IMG/VR virus record: IMGVR_UViG_3300032770_000059
Coordinates: 1 to 37,541 of that record
Origin: a virus
DNA length: 37,541 nucleotides
Direction: 5' to 3' (one strand)
Shown here piece by piece: positions 16,184 to 23,748 of the stretch (the stretch's first letter is position 1; every line of letters begins with the position of its first letter). The translations under genes and the position numbers were made by a program. The notes beneath the pieces are model-generated. The model worked only from the letters and a program-made list of their open reading frames with translations. It was not told the DNA's origin and ran no database searches.

Positions 16184-16828
16184 CTACGACGCGCCGACCG
16201 CGCCGATGACCTCTGCCGGTCGCGGCGAGACCCGCGCCGAAACGGCCGCCTCGATCAAGTCCCACCGACCTTCACACTCCCGCACCTGCGCCGAGATCGT
16301 GAGCTTAGGCGTGACGTGCTCCCCATGCAGCCGACGGTGAATTGTCACGCCGGCCACGCCGAACTGATTGGCGAGCGCGCGCTGTGACATGCCCTCGTCG
16401 TTGAGGCGCGTCAGCTCGTCTGCGTCCAGCGCCTTGTGCCACACGTCCGGCCCGACGACCACGAGCTGCCGTCCATCGACCCGTTCTGATGGCACCACCC
16501 AGAATCGATTCTGATCGATGCCCCACAGCACCACGAAGTCTGACCGCTCGCTGAAGATCCTGGGCCGGCTCTGCCACGTCTTCGACTTCGCCCGCTTCAT
16601 CGACTTCGCCAGCTTGAACCAATACGCGCCCTGGTCTTTGTACATCCCGCTTCGAACAACCAGACGCGCCGTCTTCACCTGAATGCGAACGCCGCCATCG
16701 ATGACGAGGTCGTACCCGTAATCCACCAACGGAAAATGCACGTTGAACCCACGCAGCGCCAACTGCGACGCGACCTGTAGCTCGCCGGCCTTGCCGGTGA
16801 GTAGCGACTGCGGTGCCTTCCCGTCCAT
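16184..16828 (-). CDS. PD-(D/E)XK endonuclease with C-terminal helix-turn-helix
   Basis: The start at 16828 lies behind AAAGGAG. Residues 12-55 hold the PD-(D/E)XK core of the PDDEXK_5-type group: GKAGELQVASQLALRGF (E16), then YGYDLVID (D40) and IQVKT (Q50, K52) replacing the usual D/E-X-K with Q-X-K. The middle has basic and aromatic residues, and VVLWGIDQNRFWVVP is typical. Residues 138-168 form a helix-turn-helix (LTRLNDEGMSQRALANQFGV, then TIHRRL) that could bind the target site. Such proteins act as homing or very-short-patch-like nucleases. It follows the major capsid gene by 33 bp and stands alone in the operon, which suggests a selfish insertion. The nuclease fold is well supported; homing activity is inferred. 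Confidence 0.8.
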   Translation of the reverse strand: MDGKAPQSLLTGKAGELQVASQLALRGFNVHFPLVDYGYDLVIDGGVRIQVKTARLVVRSGMYKDQGAYWFKLAKSMKRAKSKTWQSRPRIFSERSDFVVLWGIDQNRFWVVPSERVDGRQLVVVGPDVWHKALDADELTRLNDEGMSQRALANQFGVAGVTIHRRLHGEHVTPKLTISAQVRECEGRWDLIEAAVSARVSPRPAEVIGAVGAS

Positions 16829-16861
16829 GTGCGGTAACTCCTTTATTTCGCAGGAGTTATA

Positions 16862-17974
16862 TCACACTCCCAAACCGTATGCCTGCAACATGTACCGCGG
16901 CCCGAGGTACTGGTAGTTCTGCGCGGCCTTGATGTACCCGACGATCTTCGAGTTGTCGTTGTTGGGCAGGAAGCCGCTGAAGCCGTACCCGTACTCGGCG
17001 TCGTCGGTCAGCCGGAACAGGATCTGCTTCGTGTTGAACCAGCAGAAGACCTCGCCGACCGTGACCGTCACGCCCTCCGCCGGCAGGTTCGACGTCGGAT
17101 CCACGCCCGCGGGAACCGCGAACGAGCCCGTCAGGTAGTTCCCCAGGTCCGGGTCGTTCTTCCCGTAGCGCAGCGACGGGAAGTAGTCGTCCTTGAGGAT
17201 GATCGCGTTGTTGAACCGCAGCCCGGTCGCGCCCCAGAGCGGATCGCGCTCCTGCGCGAACCGCTGCTGGACCTGCATCCGTTCCTTGAACAGCGCGTAC
17301 GCCAGCTTGTTGCAGACGCCCAGATCCGGCTCGATGTTGCCGATCGAGCAGGTCTGGTAGGACTCTTCCATCTGGGCGTAGTTCGCCGGCCCCACCGACC
17401 CGTCCGGATTGCCCATCCAGAGGGGCACCGAGTTCAGCGCCGACCCGATCACGCCATTGCGGACCTGCGTGCCGTACTCGGTGTAGATGTTGCCGTCCCA
17501 GCTCGGCGTGATGCCGTCGTTGAGCGCCTCGGGCCACCCGTTCATGTTCAGCGGCCGCGTCTGCCCGTTGAGCGCCGCGTCGACCGCCGAGATGGCCGAC
17601 AGCGTGTTCATCGCGTTCGCCAGATCCGTCTGGAGCAGCGACAGCAGCGCGAGCGGCCCCTTGTTCAGCACCTGGAGGATTTCCTTGTACTCGGGGACCG
17701 CGACCTCGTAGTACTTCGGATCGAAGAGCGTCGCCGTCAGCGTCTCGCGCTTCGTCGTGTTCCAGGTCTGCCCAATCGCGTACGCGCCGCCGATCATCGG
17801 CGCGAACAGGTGCGTGTTCTGCATGAAGGCCCCGCCGCCGAACGGCACCATGCAGTGGTCCTTCACGTACGCCTGCAACGGCGTCCCCTTGAAGAACTGG
17901 TCGTTGATCACGACTGGATAGACCTCTTTCAAAGTCGTGATATTGAGTGCGTCGAGTACGGGATCGGTCGCCAT
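16862..17974 (-). CDS. Major capsid protein (HK97-fold-like)
   Basis: 370 residues from ATG at 17974, with AGGAG just upstream. It comes after a scaffold-like gene and before decoration and adaptor genes, the canonical place for the major capsid protein. Features in line with HK97-fold capsids of podoviruses: a helical start (LDALNITTLKEVYPVVINDQ), a long charged extended region, GNIYTEYGTQVRNGVIG, an A-domain-like central part, and a C-terminal strand set (VTVTVGEVFCWFN, QILFRLTDDAEYGYGF, YQYLGPRYMLQAYG). No protease motif is seen. It is flanked on both sides by endonuclease genes, at 10 and 33 bp. Identity is strong from context and size; the exact family was not checked. Confidence 0.85.
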   Translation of the reverse strand: MATDPVLDALNITTLKEVYPVVINDQFFKGTPLQAYVKDHCMVPFGGGAFMQNTHLFAPMIGGAYAIGQTWNTTKRETLTATLFDPKYYEVAVPEYKEILQVLNKGPLALLSLLQTDLANAMNTLSAISAVDAALNGQTRPLNMNGWPEALNDGITPSWDGNIYTEYGTQVRNGVIGSALNSVPLWMGNPDGSVGPANYAQMEESYQTCSIGNIEPDLGVCNKLAYALFKERMQVQQRFAQERDPLWGATGLRFNNAIILKDDYFPSLRYGKNDPDLGNYLTGSFAVPAGVDPTSNLPAEGVTVTVGEVFCWFNTKQILFRLTDDAEYGYGFSGFLPNNDNSKIVGYIKAAQNYQYLGPRYMLQAYGLGV

Positions 17975-17983
17975 TGCAGTCTC

Positions 17984-18481
17984 CTACTCAGAAGCCGCGG
18001 TGTCCGCGGTCCCCTTGCGATTGAGCACTCGGATCTTCCGGATGAACTCGGTGCGCCGATCGATCACCGACTGCGGCGTGCCGTAGAACCCAGACTTTTT
18101 CATCGTGGTCTGAAACGCGAGGCACACGTCGGCTTGCTCGCCTTTGAGCACGAAGTACGGGCGACAGAAGGCGAGGATCTGCGAGGCGCGCGCCGATGCG
18201 ACGTGCCACTGGAACGAGGACTTCCACTCCGGATGCGCACGATGCGCAGCACTGGTCACTCGCACGACGTGACCACCAAAGGTGGACTGAAGCCACATCA
18301 TCAACCGCGGATCGGTGTTCGAGATGTGAATCTGGACGTACTCGTGGTACCTCAGCGCCTTCGAGTTCTTCCGCGTCCGACGATGGATCCGAACGCAGCC
18401 CTCGCCATCGATGAACGCGGCGAGCCGCGCCCAATCGATTGCGCTGACCGTGTTGAGTTCGACCGTCTCGTGTGATCGCAT
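17984..18481 (-). CDS. LAGLIDADG homing endonuclease, free-standing
   Basis: Residues 20-28 (LAAFIDGEG, D25 and E27) form a single LAGLIDADG motif, followed by CVRIHRRTRKNSKAL and YVQIHISNTDPRLMMWLQ, the strand-helix layout of this family. The C-terminal half (WHVASARASQILAFCRPYF, KGEQADVCLAFQ) matches the lower part of such enzymes. The start at 18481 is 8 bp from the scaffold stop at 18489; a longer open frame upstream overlaps the scaffold gene and is not used. With one motif and 165 residues it would be a homodimer. It is inserted exactly between scaffold and major capsid gene, a hallmark of mobile selfish genes. Weak similarity in layout to the other LAGLIDADG protein, but not a close copy. 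Confidence 0.9.
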   Translation of the reverse strand: MRSHETVELNTVSAIDWARLAAFIDGEGCVRIHRRTRKNSKALRYHEYVQIHISNTDPRLMMWLQSTFGGHVVRVTSAAHRAHPEWKSSFQWHVASARASQILAFCRPYFVLKGEQADVCLAFQTTMKKSGFYGTPQSVIDRRTEFIRKIRVLNRKGTADTAASE

Positions 18482-18488
18482 CGTCGTC

Positions 18489-19430
18489 CTACGCCGCGTT
18501 CCGTCCCTGTCGCAAGAGCTTGTCGAACATCGCCACCGCCGGAGCGAGGGGATTTCCAACGCCGCCGGGATTGCCGTCCTTGACTCTCGCCGCCGCTCGT
18601 GCCGCCGCGTCGCGCAACACCGGCGACTGCGGCTCTTCGTCTCCGTATCCGGTCGTGCCACGCAACGCGGCCGCCGACCGTTCTTCTTGCAACCGCGCCG
18701 TGACCCGGTCGTTGATTTCCTTCTCGACCGCCGCCTTGCGCAGCTCTTCGCGCTTCTCGCCGACCTTGAACTTCCGCTCCCAGACGCCTTCGAGCGTCGC
18801 CGCGCTCTCGCCCCGCTTCACCGCCGCGAGCAGCTCGCCCGTCAGGTCGGCGTCGATCGGCAGGGACGTTCCGAACAACTCCCGGTGCATGTTCCCGATG
18901 TGGAACAGCTTCTCGGTGTTGCGCGTCTGCGCGATCGTCGCGTTCGCGAACTGCTCCAGGCTGACGAACTGCCCGGTCTCCGGGTCTCGCACGCGCCGCT
19001 CGTCGCCGCCACCGCCACCCGCGCCGCGCCGCTCGTCGCCGCCCGCGGCCGCCGCCGCTTCGTCGCGGTAGTACTCCGCGAGGGACCGCCCGGCGTCCGT
19101 CGCCGCCTTTTCGAGCGCCGCCCGGAGGGACGTGACGCGATTCGCCGCCGCCAGCTCCGCGGCCTTCGCCGCCTTCAGGTCCGTCTCGGCGCCCGTCTTC
19201 CAGGTCGTGAGCGCGTTGTACTCCGCTTCGACGTCCGCCCGCTTCTGCGCCAAATCCGCTTCGAGCGCACTCAACTTCGCCTTGCCGTCGTTCATCGCTC
19301 GGTCGTAATCCGCCTGACGCAGCACCAACCCCTGCGCCTTCGGGTTCTTCCCGAACAGCCGACGAAAGTCCTCGGCGTCTTGCCCTTCCGCACCCGTCTC
19401 CCGAATGAACGCTTCGACATCGAACGGCAT
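18489..19430 (-). CDS. Scaffold-like capsid assembly protein (313 aa)
   Basis: Starts at 19430 behind AGGAGGT. The protein is Glu/Arg/Ala/Lys-rich. Residues about 35-120 are strongly helical and heptad-like (AKLSALEADLAQKRADVEAE, then DLKAAKAAELAAANRV), predicted as a coiled coil. A Gly-rich flexible part with repeated GGDERR follows, then another helical part and a C-terminal end (LAPAVAMFDKLLRQGRNAA). A coiled-coil protein coded directly before the major capsid gene is the usual position of the scaffold. No maturation protease was seen. Scaffold assignment is inferred from composition and order. Confidence 0.7.
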   Translation of the reverse strand: MPFDVEAFIRETGAEGQDAEDFRRLFGKNPKAQGLVLRQADYDRAMNDGKAKLSALEADLAQKRADVEAEYNALTTWKTGAETDLKAAKAAELAAANRVTSLRAALEKAATDAGRSLAEYYRDEAAAAAGGDERRGAGGGGGDERRVRDPETGQFVSLEQFANATIAQTRNTEKLFHIGNMHRELFGTSLPIDADLTGELLAAVKRGESAATLEGVWERKFKVGEKREELRKAAVEKEINDRVTARLQEERSAAALRGTTGYGDEEPQSPVLRDAAARAAARVKDGNPGGVGNPLAPAVAMFDKLLRQGRNAA

Positions 19431-19453
19431 GGGACCTCCTGGTCAGCGCCTTC

Positions 19454-19515
19454 CCCCGTTCGACGGGGCTGCGGTCGCTGGCGCGTCCCTTCCTGTTTCC
19501 AGGCTGCGGGACGCG
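19454..19515 (-). promoter_or_regulatory. Two hairpins in the leader of the scaffold gene
   Basis: Within the 139 bp between two minus-strand genes, 19454-19468 is a perfect 6-bp stem with a 3-base loop (CCCCGT-TCG-ACGGGG). Positions 19482-19489 and 19508-19515 are perfect 8-bp arms (CGCGTCCC/GGGACGCG) with an 18-base loop. No T run follows, so these are not classic terminators. They lie between the 134-residue gene and the AGGAGGT of the scaffold and could set the ratio of scaffold to upstream products by RNA structure or processing. Confidence 0.45.
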
Positions 19516-19569
19516 ACTGAGGGTGCACCTTCCGGGGCAGGCCCCCCGGCTGCGGCGCGGACGTCCGAC

Positions 19570-19974
19570 CTACCGCATCGGCACGGGCTGGCCTGTGGCC
19601 GCCGGCGTCGACTGCGCCTGCTGCATCACGTCGAGCACGAGCTGCGCCATCTGCTTCTTGAGGGCCAGCACGCCGTCCGTGATCTGCTTCGGGAGGTCGG
19701 ATTGCACGGGGAATTGCGTCGTGATGCCCTTGACGACTTCCCCGAACTGAGACAGCAGCCCGTGGCCCTGCTCCACTTGCTTGCGGAGCCCCGCCAACTG
19801 CTCGGACATCGAACTCTGTGGCTTGCCGGCGCCCGGCTGGGCGCCGTCCATGCTCGCGTCACCGCCGCCGCCGAACGCCGGCGCCTGCATCATCGCGGAC
19901 GGGTCCCCGGGCATCGGCGGCAGTCCGCCGCTCGGCGCGTCCGTGACGTCTGTGCTGCCGGGAATCGGCGACAT
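19570..19974 (-). CDS. Hypothetical structural protein, 134 aa
   Basis: ATG at 19974 is 3 bp past the stop of the tiny arginine-rich gene. The N-terminal half is Pro/Gly/Ser/Asp-rich and probably disordered (STDVTDAPSGGLPPMPGDPS). The C-terminal half is helical and amphipathic (SEQLAGLRKQVEQGHGLLS, then LALKKQMAQLVLDVMQQAQ), able to form a coiled coil. It lies before the scaffold. This pattern suggests a small head-assembly or portal-associated protein. I do not recognise a family. Confidence 0.7.
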   Translation of the reverse strand: MSPIPGSTDVTDAPSGGLPPMPGDPSAMMQAPAFGGGGDASMDGAQPGAGKPQSSMSEQLAGLRKQVEQGHGLLSQFGEVVKGITTQFPVQSDLPKQITDGVLALKKQMAQLVLDVMQQAQSTPAATGQPVPMR

Positions 19975-19977
19975 CGA

Positions 19978-20103
19978 CTACCCGCGTCGGCGCCCGCCGC
20001 GCTTGCGGCCGCGCTTCATGCCGCGGCCGAACGTCGGCTGGTACGGCCCTTCGAGCGTGGTCGATCCGCCCTTGCGTGACTTCCGTCCTCGTCGACGAGC
20101 CAT
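19978..20103 (-). CDS. Tiny arginine-rich protein, 41 aa
   Basis: ATG at 20103 follows GAGGG at good spacing, and the TAG at 19980-19978 ends 3 bp before the next ATG. Of 41 residues, 16 are Arg or Lys, 11 are Gly and only one is acidic. It begins MARRRGRKSRKGG and ends RGMKRGRKRGGRRRG. Length and composition recall the small DNA-condensing J protein of Microviridae, by analogy only. It could neutralise packaged DNA, be a virion internal peptide or bind RNA. A similar start (MARRGRRRGKG) is found in the 17-codon frame at 20290-20343. I do not recognise a family. Confidence 0.6.
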   Translation of the reverse strand: MARRRGRKSRKGGSTTLEGPYQPTFGRGMKRGRKRGGRRRG

Positions 20104-20138
20104 GTGACCCTCGTGAAGTAACCGTGACCCTGGAAATC

Positions 20139-20177
20139 GAGCGGCGGGCACGAGCCCTGCGACTCGTGCCCGCGCTC
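20139..20177 (-). promoter_or_regulatory. Strong hairpin between the two arginine-rich micro-ORFs
   Basis: Positions 20139-20154 and 20163-20177 form a stem of 11 perfect pairs (GCGGGCACGAG/CTCGTGCCCGC), extended by four more pairs beyond a single bulge, with an 8-base loop. On the minus strand only GATTT follows, so termination would be weak at best. A second smaller hairpin (CGGCGG/CCGCCG) lies at 20246-20263. The stem may attenuate or protect transcripts of the basic peptides. Confidence 0.5.
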
Positions 20178-20289
20178 ACTGTCGTTGTGGTGAAGGCCCG
20201 AAGCCCGCACCCGGAAGAGACCCGCGCGACCCTGGGGAGCGTCGTCGGCGGCCGTAACCGCCGGTTCGCTCATTCGGGGCGCCCGGGGT

Positions 20290-20343
20290 TTACTTCCGGT
20301 GCTTGCCCCGGCCCTTGCCACGCCGACGTCCGCGACGCGCCAT
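20290..20343 (-). CDS. Micro-ORF for a 17-residue arginine-rich peptide
   Basis: A perfect AGGAGGT ends 6 bases before the ATG at 20343, among the strongest ribosome-binding sites in the window, and the frame ends in TAA after 17 codons: MARRGRRRGKGRGKHRK. Ten of 17 residues are Arg or Lys. The first residues echo the 41-residue protein downstream. No other frame could use this site. It is the first coding sequence after the terminator at 20519-20559. A longer in-frame extension upstream exists but lacks a start signal. The ORF is strongly suggested by its initiation signals; function unknown. Confidence 0.5.
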   Translation of the reverse strand: MARRGRRRGKGRGKHRK

Positions 20344-20518
20344 GCTGGACCTCCTGGTCACTCCGTTTGCTGCCCGGATGGCCGCACCCTCATCGCCCGT
20401 TCGCTCCAGCACACTGTTCGCGACGTGCGCCCACTGACGTGAACGCTTGCCCGTTCGGGCTCGCTTCGTGTGCCTTCGCGCGTCTCGACTCGACCACGGC
20501 ATCAGGCAACCCAACCGC

Positions 20519-20559
20519 CCAAAAAGCAAAAGGCCCGGCCAGGAATCCTGGTCGGGCCT
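20519..20559 (-). terminator. Rho-independent terminator splitting the structural operon
   Basis: Read on the minus strand, 20559-20531 forms a stem of about 13 pairs (AGGCCCGACCAGGA against TCCTGGCCGGGCCT, one G-U or mismatch) with a minimal loop. It is followed by TTTTGCTTTTT at 20531-20521. It lies after the packaging and portal genes and before the scaffold and capsid genes, so these would be separate transcription units or linked by read-through. I saw no clear promoter in the 175 bp downstream. Confidence 0.85.
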
Positions 20560-20629
20560 CAGGCTCCGCGACGTGCGGAGGTAGGCGGAAGTCGATCGCG
20601 GACAGCTTGCCTCCGCGTGTGTACGTTTG

Positions 20630-20833
20630 TCAAGTACGCCGGGTCACACCGTGCGCGTGATCGGGCAGCGAGTAGATGCGGCGCCGCCGATTCCGCTCGT
20701 CAACGGCCTGCTGCACATGGCCGTTCCGAACGAGCCGCCAGAGCGCCCACTCCACGGGCTTCTTCTCGCGGCCCAACCGCTCTGCCAGCTCCGTAATCTG
20801 CGCCGGCCCGTGCGCCAGCTCATCGAGAATCAA
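20630..20833 (-). CDS. Small winged-helix-like DNA-binding protein
   Basis: The readable part (LILDELAHGPAQITELAERL, then KPVEWALWRLVRNGHVQQ and RRRRIYSLPDHAHG) has the helix, recognition helix and wing layout of a small winged helix such as MarR/ArsR-type or replication-terminator folds. The best start is TTG at 20833, overlapping the stop of the upstream gene (TTGA), giving 67 residues. No ATG or GTG is near, and the frame upstream reads as a shadow. It is the last gene before the terminator. It may be a phage regulator of late transcription or a DNA-binding packaging helper; the exact start is uncertain. Confidence 0.55.
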   Translation of the reverse strand: MILDELAHGPAQITELAERLGREKKPVEWALWRLVRNGHVQQAVDERNRRRRIYSLPDHAHGVTRRT

Positions 20834-21066
20834 CTGCCAGAGGTGCGCGCCGGGAAGTGAATGTCGAACGACCCCATCGTGCCCTGCGAGAGATGCAGGT
20901 CGATCCGGACCTTGCCGGTGATCTTCTCGCTTTGCAGGGCCGACAGCGCCGGCCCCAGCATCCACCCCGGGTACCGGCGCACCGCTTGGCCGCGGCCGTC
21001 GATCCGCTCCGCAACGTGTGCGGAGTTGAACGAGGGCGTCGTGGGCTCGGAGGCTGTGCGTGCCAT
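20830..21066 (-). CDS. Hypothetical protein, 78 aa
   Basis: ATG at 21066 lies 13 bp past the portal stop, with a weak GGGGC upstream. The protein is compact (SFNSAHVAERIDGRGQAVRR, WMLGPALSALQSEKITGKVR, then IDLHLSQGTMGSFDIHF) and looks like a small alpha/beta domain. It overlaps the winged-helix gene by 4 bp. Function is unknown; position after portal suggests a head or packaging accessory. Confidence 0.65.
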   Translation of the reverse strand: MARTASEPTTPSFNSAHVAERIDGRGQAVRRYPGWMLGPALSALQSEKITGKVRIDLHLSQGTMGSFDIHFPARTSGS

Positions 21067-21079
21067 TCATTGCCCCGCG

Positions 21080-23101
21080 CTAACTCGTCACCACCGACGA
21101 GCGCGTCCCCTGATCTTTCTGCTGAATCTGCGGCGCGCGCGCGTTCGTGTTCGGCCGCCCGCCGCCGGCGCCCTGGCCCGGTCCGCCGCCCTTGCCCGTC
21201 TGCTCCGCCATGCGCGCCGCCGCCTCTTCGGCCATGCGCTGCTGCGCGACCCATCGCTCCATGATCGTGTTCGCGCCCTCCGGCGCCGCGCCGAAGTTCG
21301 TCAGGTTGAAGATGTCCGCCAGCGTCCAGTTGTCGATCGGGAACCCCATCTTCTTCAACTGCAACAGCACCAGCTTCTGCGAGAGCTGCGTGATCTGGTG
21401 CAACGACCCGGGCGTCACGAAGAACGAGAACTGGCCGGCGAAGTACTTCGCGCGTTCGAGGCGCGTCGCGCGTGACGGCTTGTCGGTCGACTCGCCCGGC
21501 AGGTGCGACGGCACGAGCGTCCCCGGGTCGTAGTCCAGGTCCTCTTCCGTGATCCCGTCCTTGCCCAAGACCTGAATGCGACGCTGCGCGGTGTAGAACT
21601 CGAACGCGAGCCACATCCACTGCGTGCCCAGCTCCTGCATCGACAGCTCGATCGACTCGGTCATCTCCTTCAAGATCGGCCCGGCCATCTCGCGGAGCTT
21701 CTCGATCGAGTCCGACGCCGGGAGCTGCCGCGCCTTCATGAGCGCCGACGCGTCGTTGACACCCATCAGCCGCTGGATCCGCGCTTCGAGGTACTTGACC
21801 CAGTCGACGATGTACGTCGGCAGGTTGTAGAAGTCGGCCGGCAGAATCGGCTTGATCGGCTCGCCCGAGAGCGACGTCATGTGCAACGTCTGGTTCGGCA
21901 TCCGCGGCGAGAAGCCTTCCGCGTACGCCGGCGGCAGCTCTTCCTGCGCGACGAGCGGCGGTGACGCGCGGCACACGGCCATGTCGTCGATCACGCGCAT
22001 CACGCGGGTCAGCGAGCGTTCGAGGCGCACCACGTCGTGCGTGAGCGGCCGCCCGATCGCTTCCCACTGCCAGCGATCGAGTTCGACCGGAATCGCCGGC
22101 ACGCGGCCGTGCCACCAGTACGACGTGTCGTCGTAGAGGATGCCCGACTCGCACCAGATCACGAGACGCCGCATCGGGTACAGCCGCGCATCCTCGGTCG
22201 TCGCCTTCCGGTAGAGCGGGTTCCCCGCTGCGTCGTTCACGCCGAGGGGAATGTCGTCGCCCAGCGACGGCACCGTGTACTCCCACATCGTGTTGGGCTG
22301 CCCCATCACGATCGGCTTGCCGGTCAGGTTCACGGAGAAATCGTCGATGTACGAGTAGACGATGTCGACCGTCGGGAACGTCGGGTCGTTGTCGCGCGGC
22401 AAGTTCGCCGCCCCGAACATTTGCAGCACCGGCGACAGGAACTCCGTGAACCGCTGCATGCCCTTCCGCATCCACGACGGCGTCTCGCGGTCGGCGCTGA
22501 TCTTGCCGCGCTGGTCCCACCACTTCTTGTGCGCCTGCGAAATCGGCGTTTCCTTCACCAGATGCACGCAGTACGCGCTCTGGTAGTCCCCGTCCTCGGG
22601 GAGCCCGACCGGCAGCACGCGGTGCGGCGGCAGCACCGTGAGCTGGATGTTGCCGCGGCCCTTGCCGTTCGCGTCCGGGTTCCAGTCCGGGCAGAGAAAC
22701 CCGGTGCCAGCGATCGCCGCGACCTGGATCGACCCCTTGACCTGACGCTTGGGGCGCTCCATGTACCACCACGCATCGGACAGCTTGTCGAGGACGACGC
22801 CGACGTTGTACAGCGACTTGTTCTCGGTCCGGAAGGTCGCGAGCGCGCGCAGGTCCGACAGCACCCCGACCATCTCCCGAATGTTCCGCCGGACCTCGCC
22901 GGCGGTCACGTTCGAGAGTTCCTCCGGGATGTCGTCGAGCCCGTCGGTCTCATCGAGAATCGAGACGGCCTCGTTGAACTCGCGGTACGACGGCTGCGTC
23001 TGCAACCACTGCATCGCCTCGGCGCGCGACCGCTTCAACCACGCGAGTCGATCCCCTTCGGGCGCCGTGCGCGCTGGACATTCGTACGATCGAGACGCCA
23101 T
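21080..23101 (-). CDS. Portal protein (podovirus-like)
   Basis: 673 residues from ATG at 23101, sharing one base with the stop of the previous gene. It follows TerL and the Cys-rich gene, the usual portal position. The N-terminus is helical and Trp/Gln-rich, the middle is a mixed domain with WWYMERPKRQVKGSIQVAAI, and the C-terminal third is long and helical (ASDSIEKLREMAGPILKEM, then LERAKYFAGQFSFFVTPGS). This suits a podovirus-type head-tail connector that forms the dodecameric DNA entry ring. The final 60 residues are Gln/Gly/Pro-rich and probably disordered. No clear signature motif was checked; the order TerL-portal-scaffold-capsid makes the assignment strong. Confidence 0.85.
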   Translation of the reverse strand: MASRSYECPARTAPEGDRLAWLKRSRAEAMQWLQTQPSYREFNEAVSILDETDGLDDIPEELSNVTAGEVRRNIREMVGVLSDLRALATFRTENKSLYNVGVVLDKLSDAWWYMERPKRQVKGSIQVAAIAGTGFLCPDWNPDANGKGRGNIQLTVLPPHRVLPVGLPEDGDYQSAYCVHLVKETPISQAHKKWWDQRGKISADRETPSWMRKGMQRFTEFLSPVLQMFGAANLPRDNDPTFPTVDIVYSYIDDFSVNLTGKPIVMGQPNTMWEYTVPSLGDDIPLGVNDAAGNPLYRKATTEDARLYPMRRLVIWCESGILYDDTSYWWHGRVPAIPVELDRWQWEAIGRPLTHDVVRLERSLTRVMRVIDDMAVCRASPPLVAQEELPPAYAEGFSPRMPNQTLHMTSLSGEPIKPILPADFYNLPTYIVDWVKYLEARIQRLMGVNDASALMKARQLPASDSIEKLREMAGPILKEMTESIELSMQELGTQWMWLAFEFYTAQRRIQVLGKDGITEEDLDYDPGTLVPSHLPGESTDKPSRATRLERAKYFAGQFSFFVTPGSLHQITQLSQKLVLLQLKKMGFPIDNWTLADIFNLTNFGAAPEGANTIMERWVAQQRMAEEAAARMAEQTGKGGGPGQGAGGGRPNTNARAPQIQQKDQGTRSSVVTS

Positions 23102-23748
23102 TACTGCCTCCGACGTTGGAGCCCGCCGACGACGGACTCGTTCGCACGTGTACTGCGGTCGTCACTGAACGCGCTGACGTGGCACCCCGGATCCTTCGTC
23201 GACGGCCTCGCGTTGCCCCGCTCGATCGCCGCGCGCGCGAAGTCGCGCATGATCGCCGGCATCGACTGCATCGCCCGGTACAGGTCGGGCCGGAGCTGCT
23301 CCTGGACCGCCTGCCGCCGCGCCTGTTCGCGCGAGACCGCCGCGTCGGCTCGGCCGCGTTCGATCTGATTCCACCGTCGCTCGAATTGTCGCACGTCCGA
23401 AATCGTGCGCAGCTCTTCACGAACGTACCCCTTCGGCGTCGGGGCGTCGTTGCGACCCGGGAAGCGATACTCGCCGGTCTTCGGATCCCGAAACACCAGG
23501 ACGGGGTCGAACCGCTGGGCCGGGTCGGTCCGCGTCCAGCCGTGTCCCGACGCGCCAAGTCGCCCGCAGAGCGGCCACTGGCCTTGCAGCACGAGCACGC
23601 CGCACTTCTCGCACGGCGCCGGCGTGTGCGTCCGGCAAATCGGTAGCCGGTGAATCAGCCCGACCGCGGGCTCATCGCAGTAGAAGCAGACGAGATCCGT
23701 CGCGTCCTCGGGCAACGGGTCTGGCGCCCACAAGGTGAACTCCGTCAA
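23101..23748 (-). CDS. Cys-rich putative zinc-binding phage protein (215 aa)
   Basis: A TTG start at 23748, with GGGAGGG upstream and a TTGA overlap with the TerL stop, is the best choice. Residues about 20-55 contain spaced Cys/His pairs (CFYCDEP, HRLPICRTHTPAPCEKCG, later PLCG) suggesting a zinc ribbon. The middle holds a strand set (FDPVLVFRDPKTGEYRFPG, RNDAPTPKGYVREEL), a pattern I have seen in phage proteins coded beside TerL and portal. The C-terminus is helical and basic. It may be a small packaging accessory or a head protein. I cannot name a family. Confidence 0.7.
   Translation of the reverse strand: MTEFTLWAPDPLPEDATDLVCFYCDEPAVGLIHRLPICRTHTPAPCEKCGVLVLQGQWPLCGRLGASGHGWTRTDPAQRFDPVLVFRDPKTGEYRFPGRNDAPTPKGYVREELRTISDVRQFERRWNQIERGRADAAVSREQARRQAVQEQLRPDLYRAMQSMPAIMRDFARAAIERGNARPSTKDPGCHVSAFSDDRSTRANESVVGGLQRRRQ

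Noticed and set aside
20605-20633. Minus-strand TTGACA at 20633-20628 as a promoter for the capsid unit
   Set aside because: The best -10 at the right spacing (CAAGCT) matches poorly, and the terminator lies just downstream.
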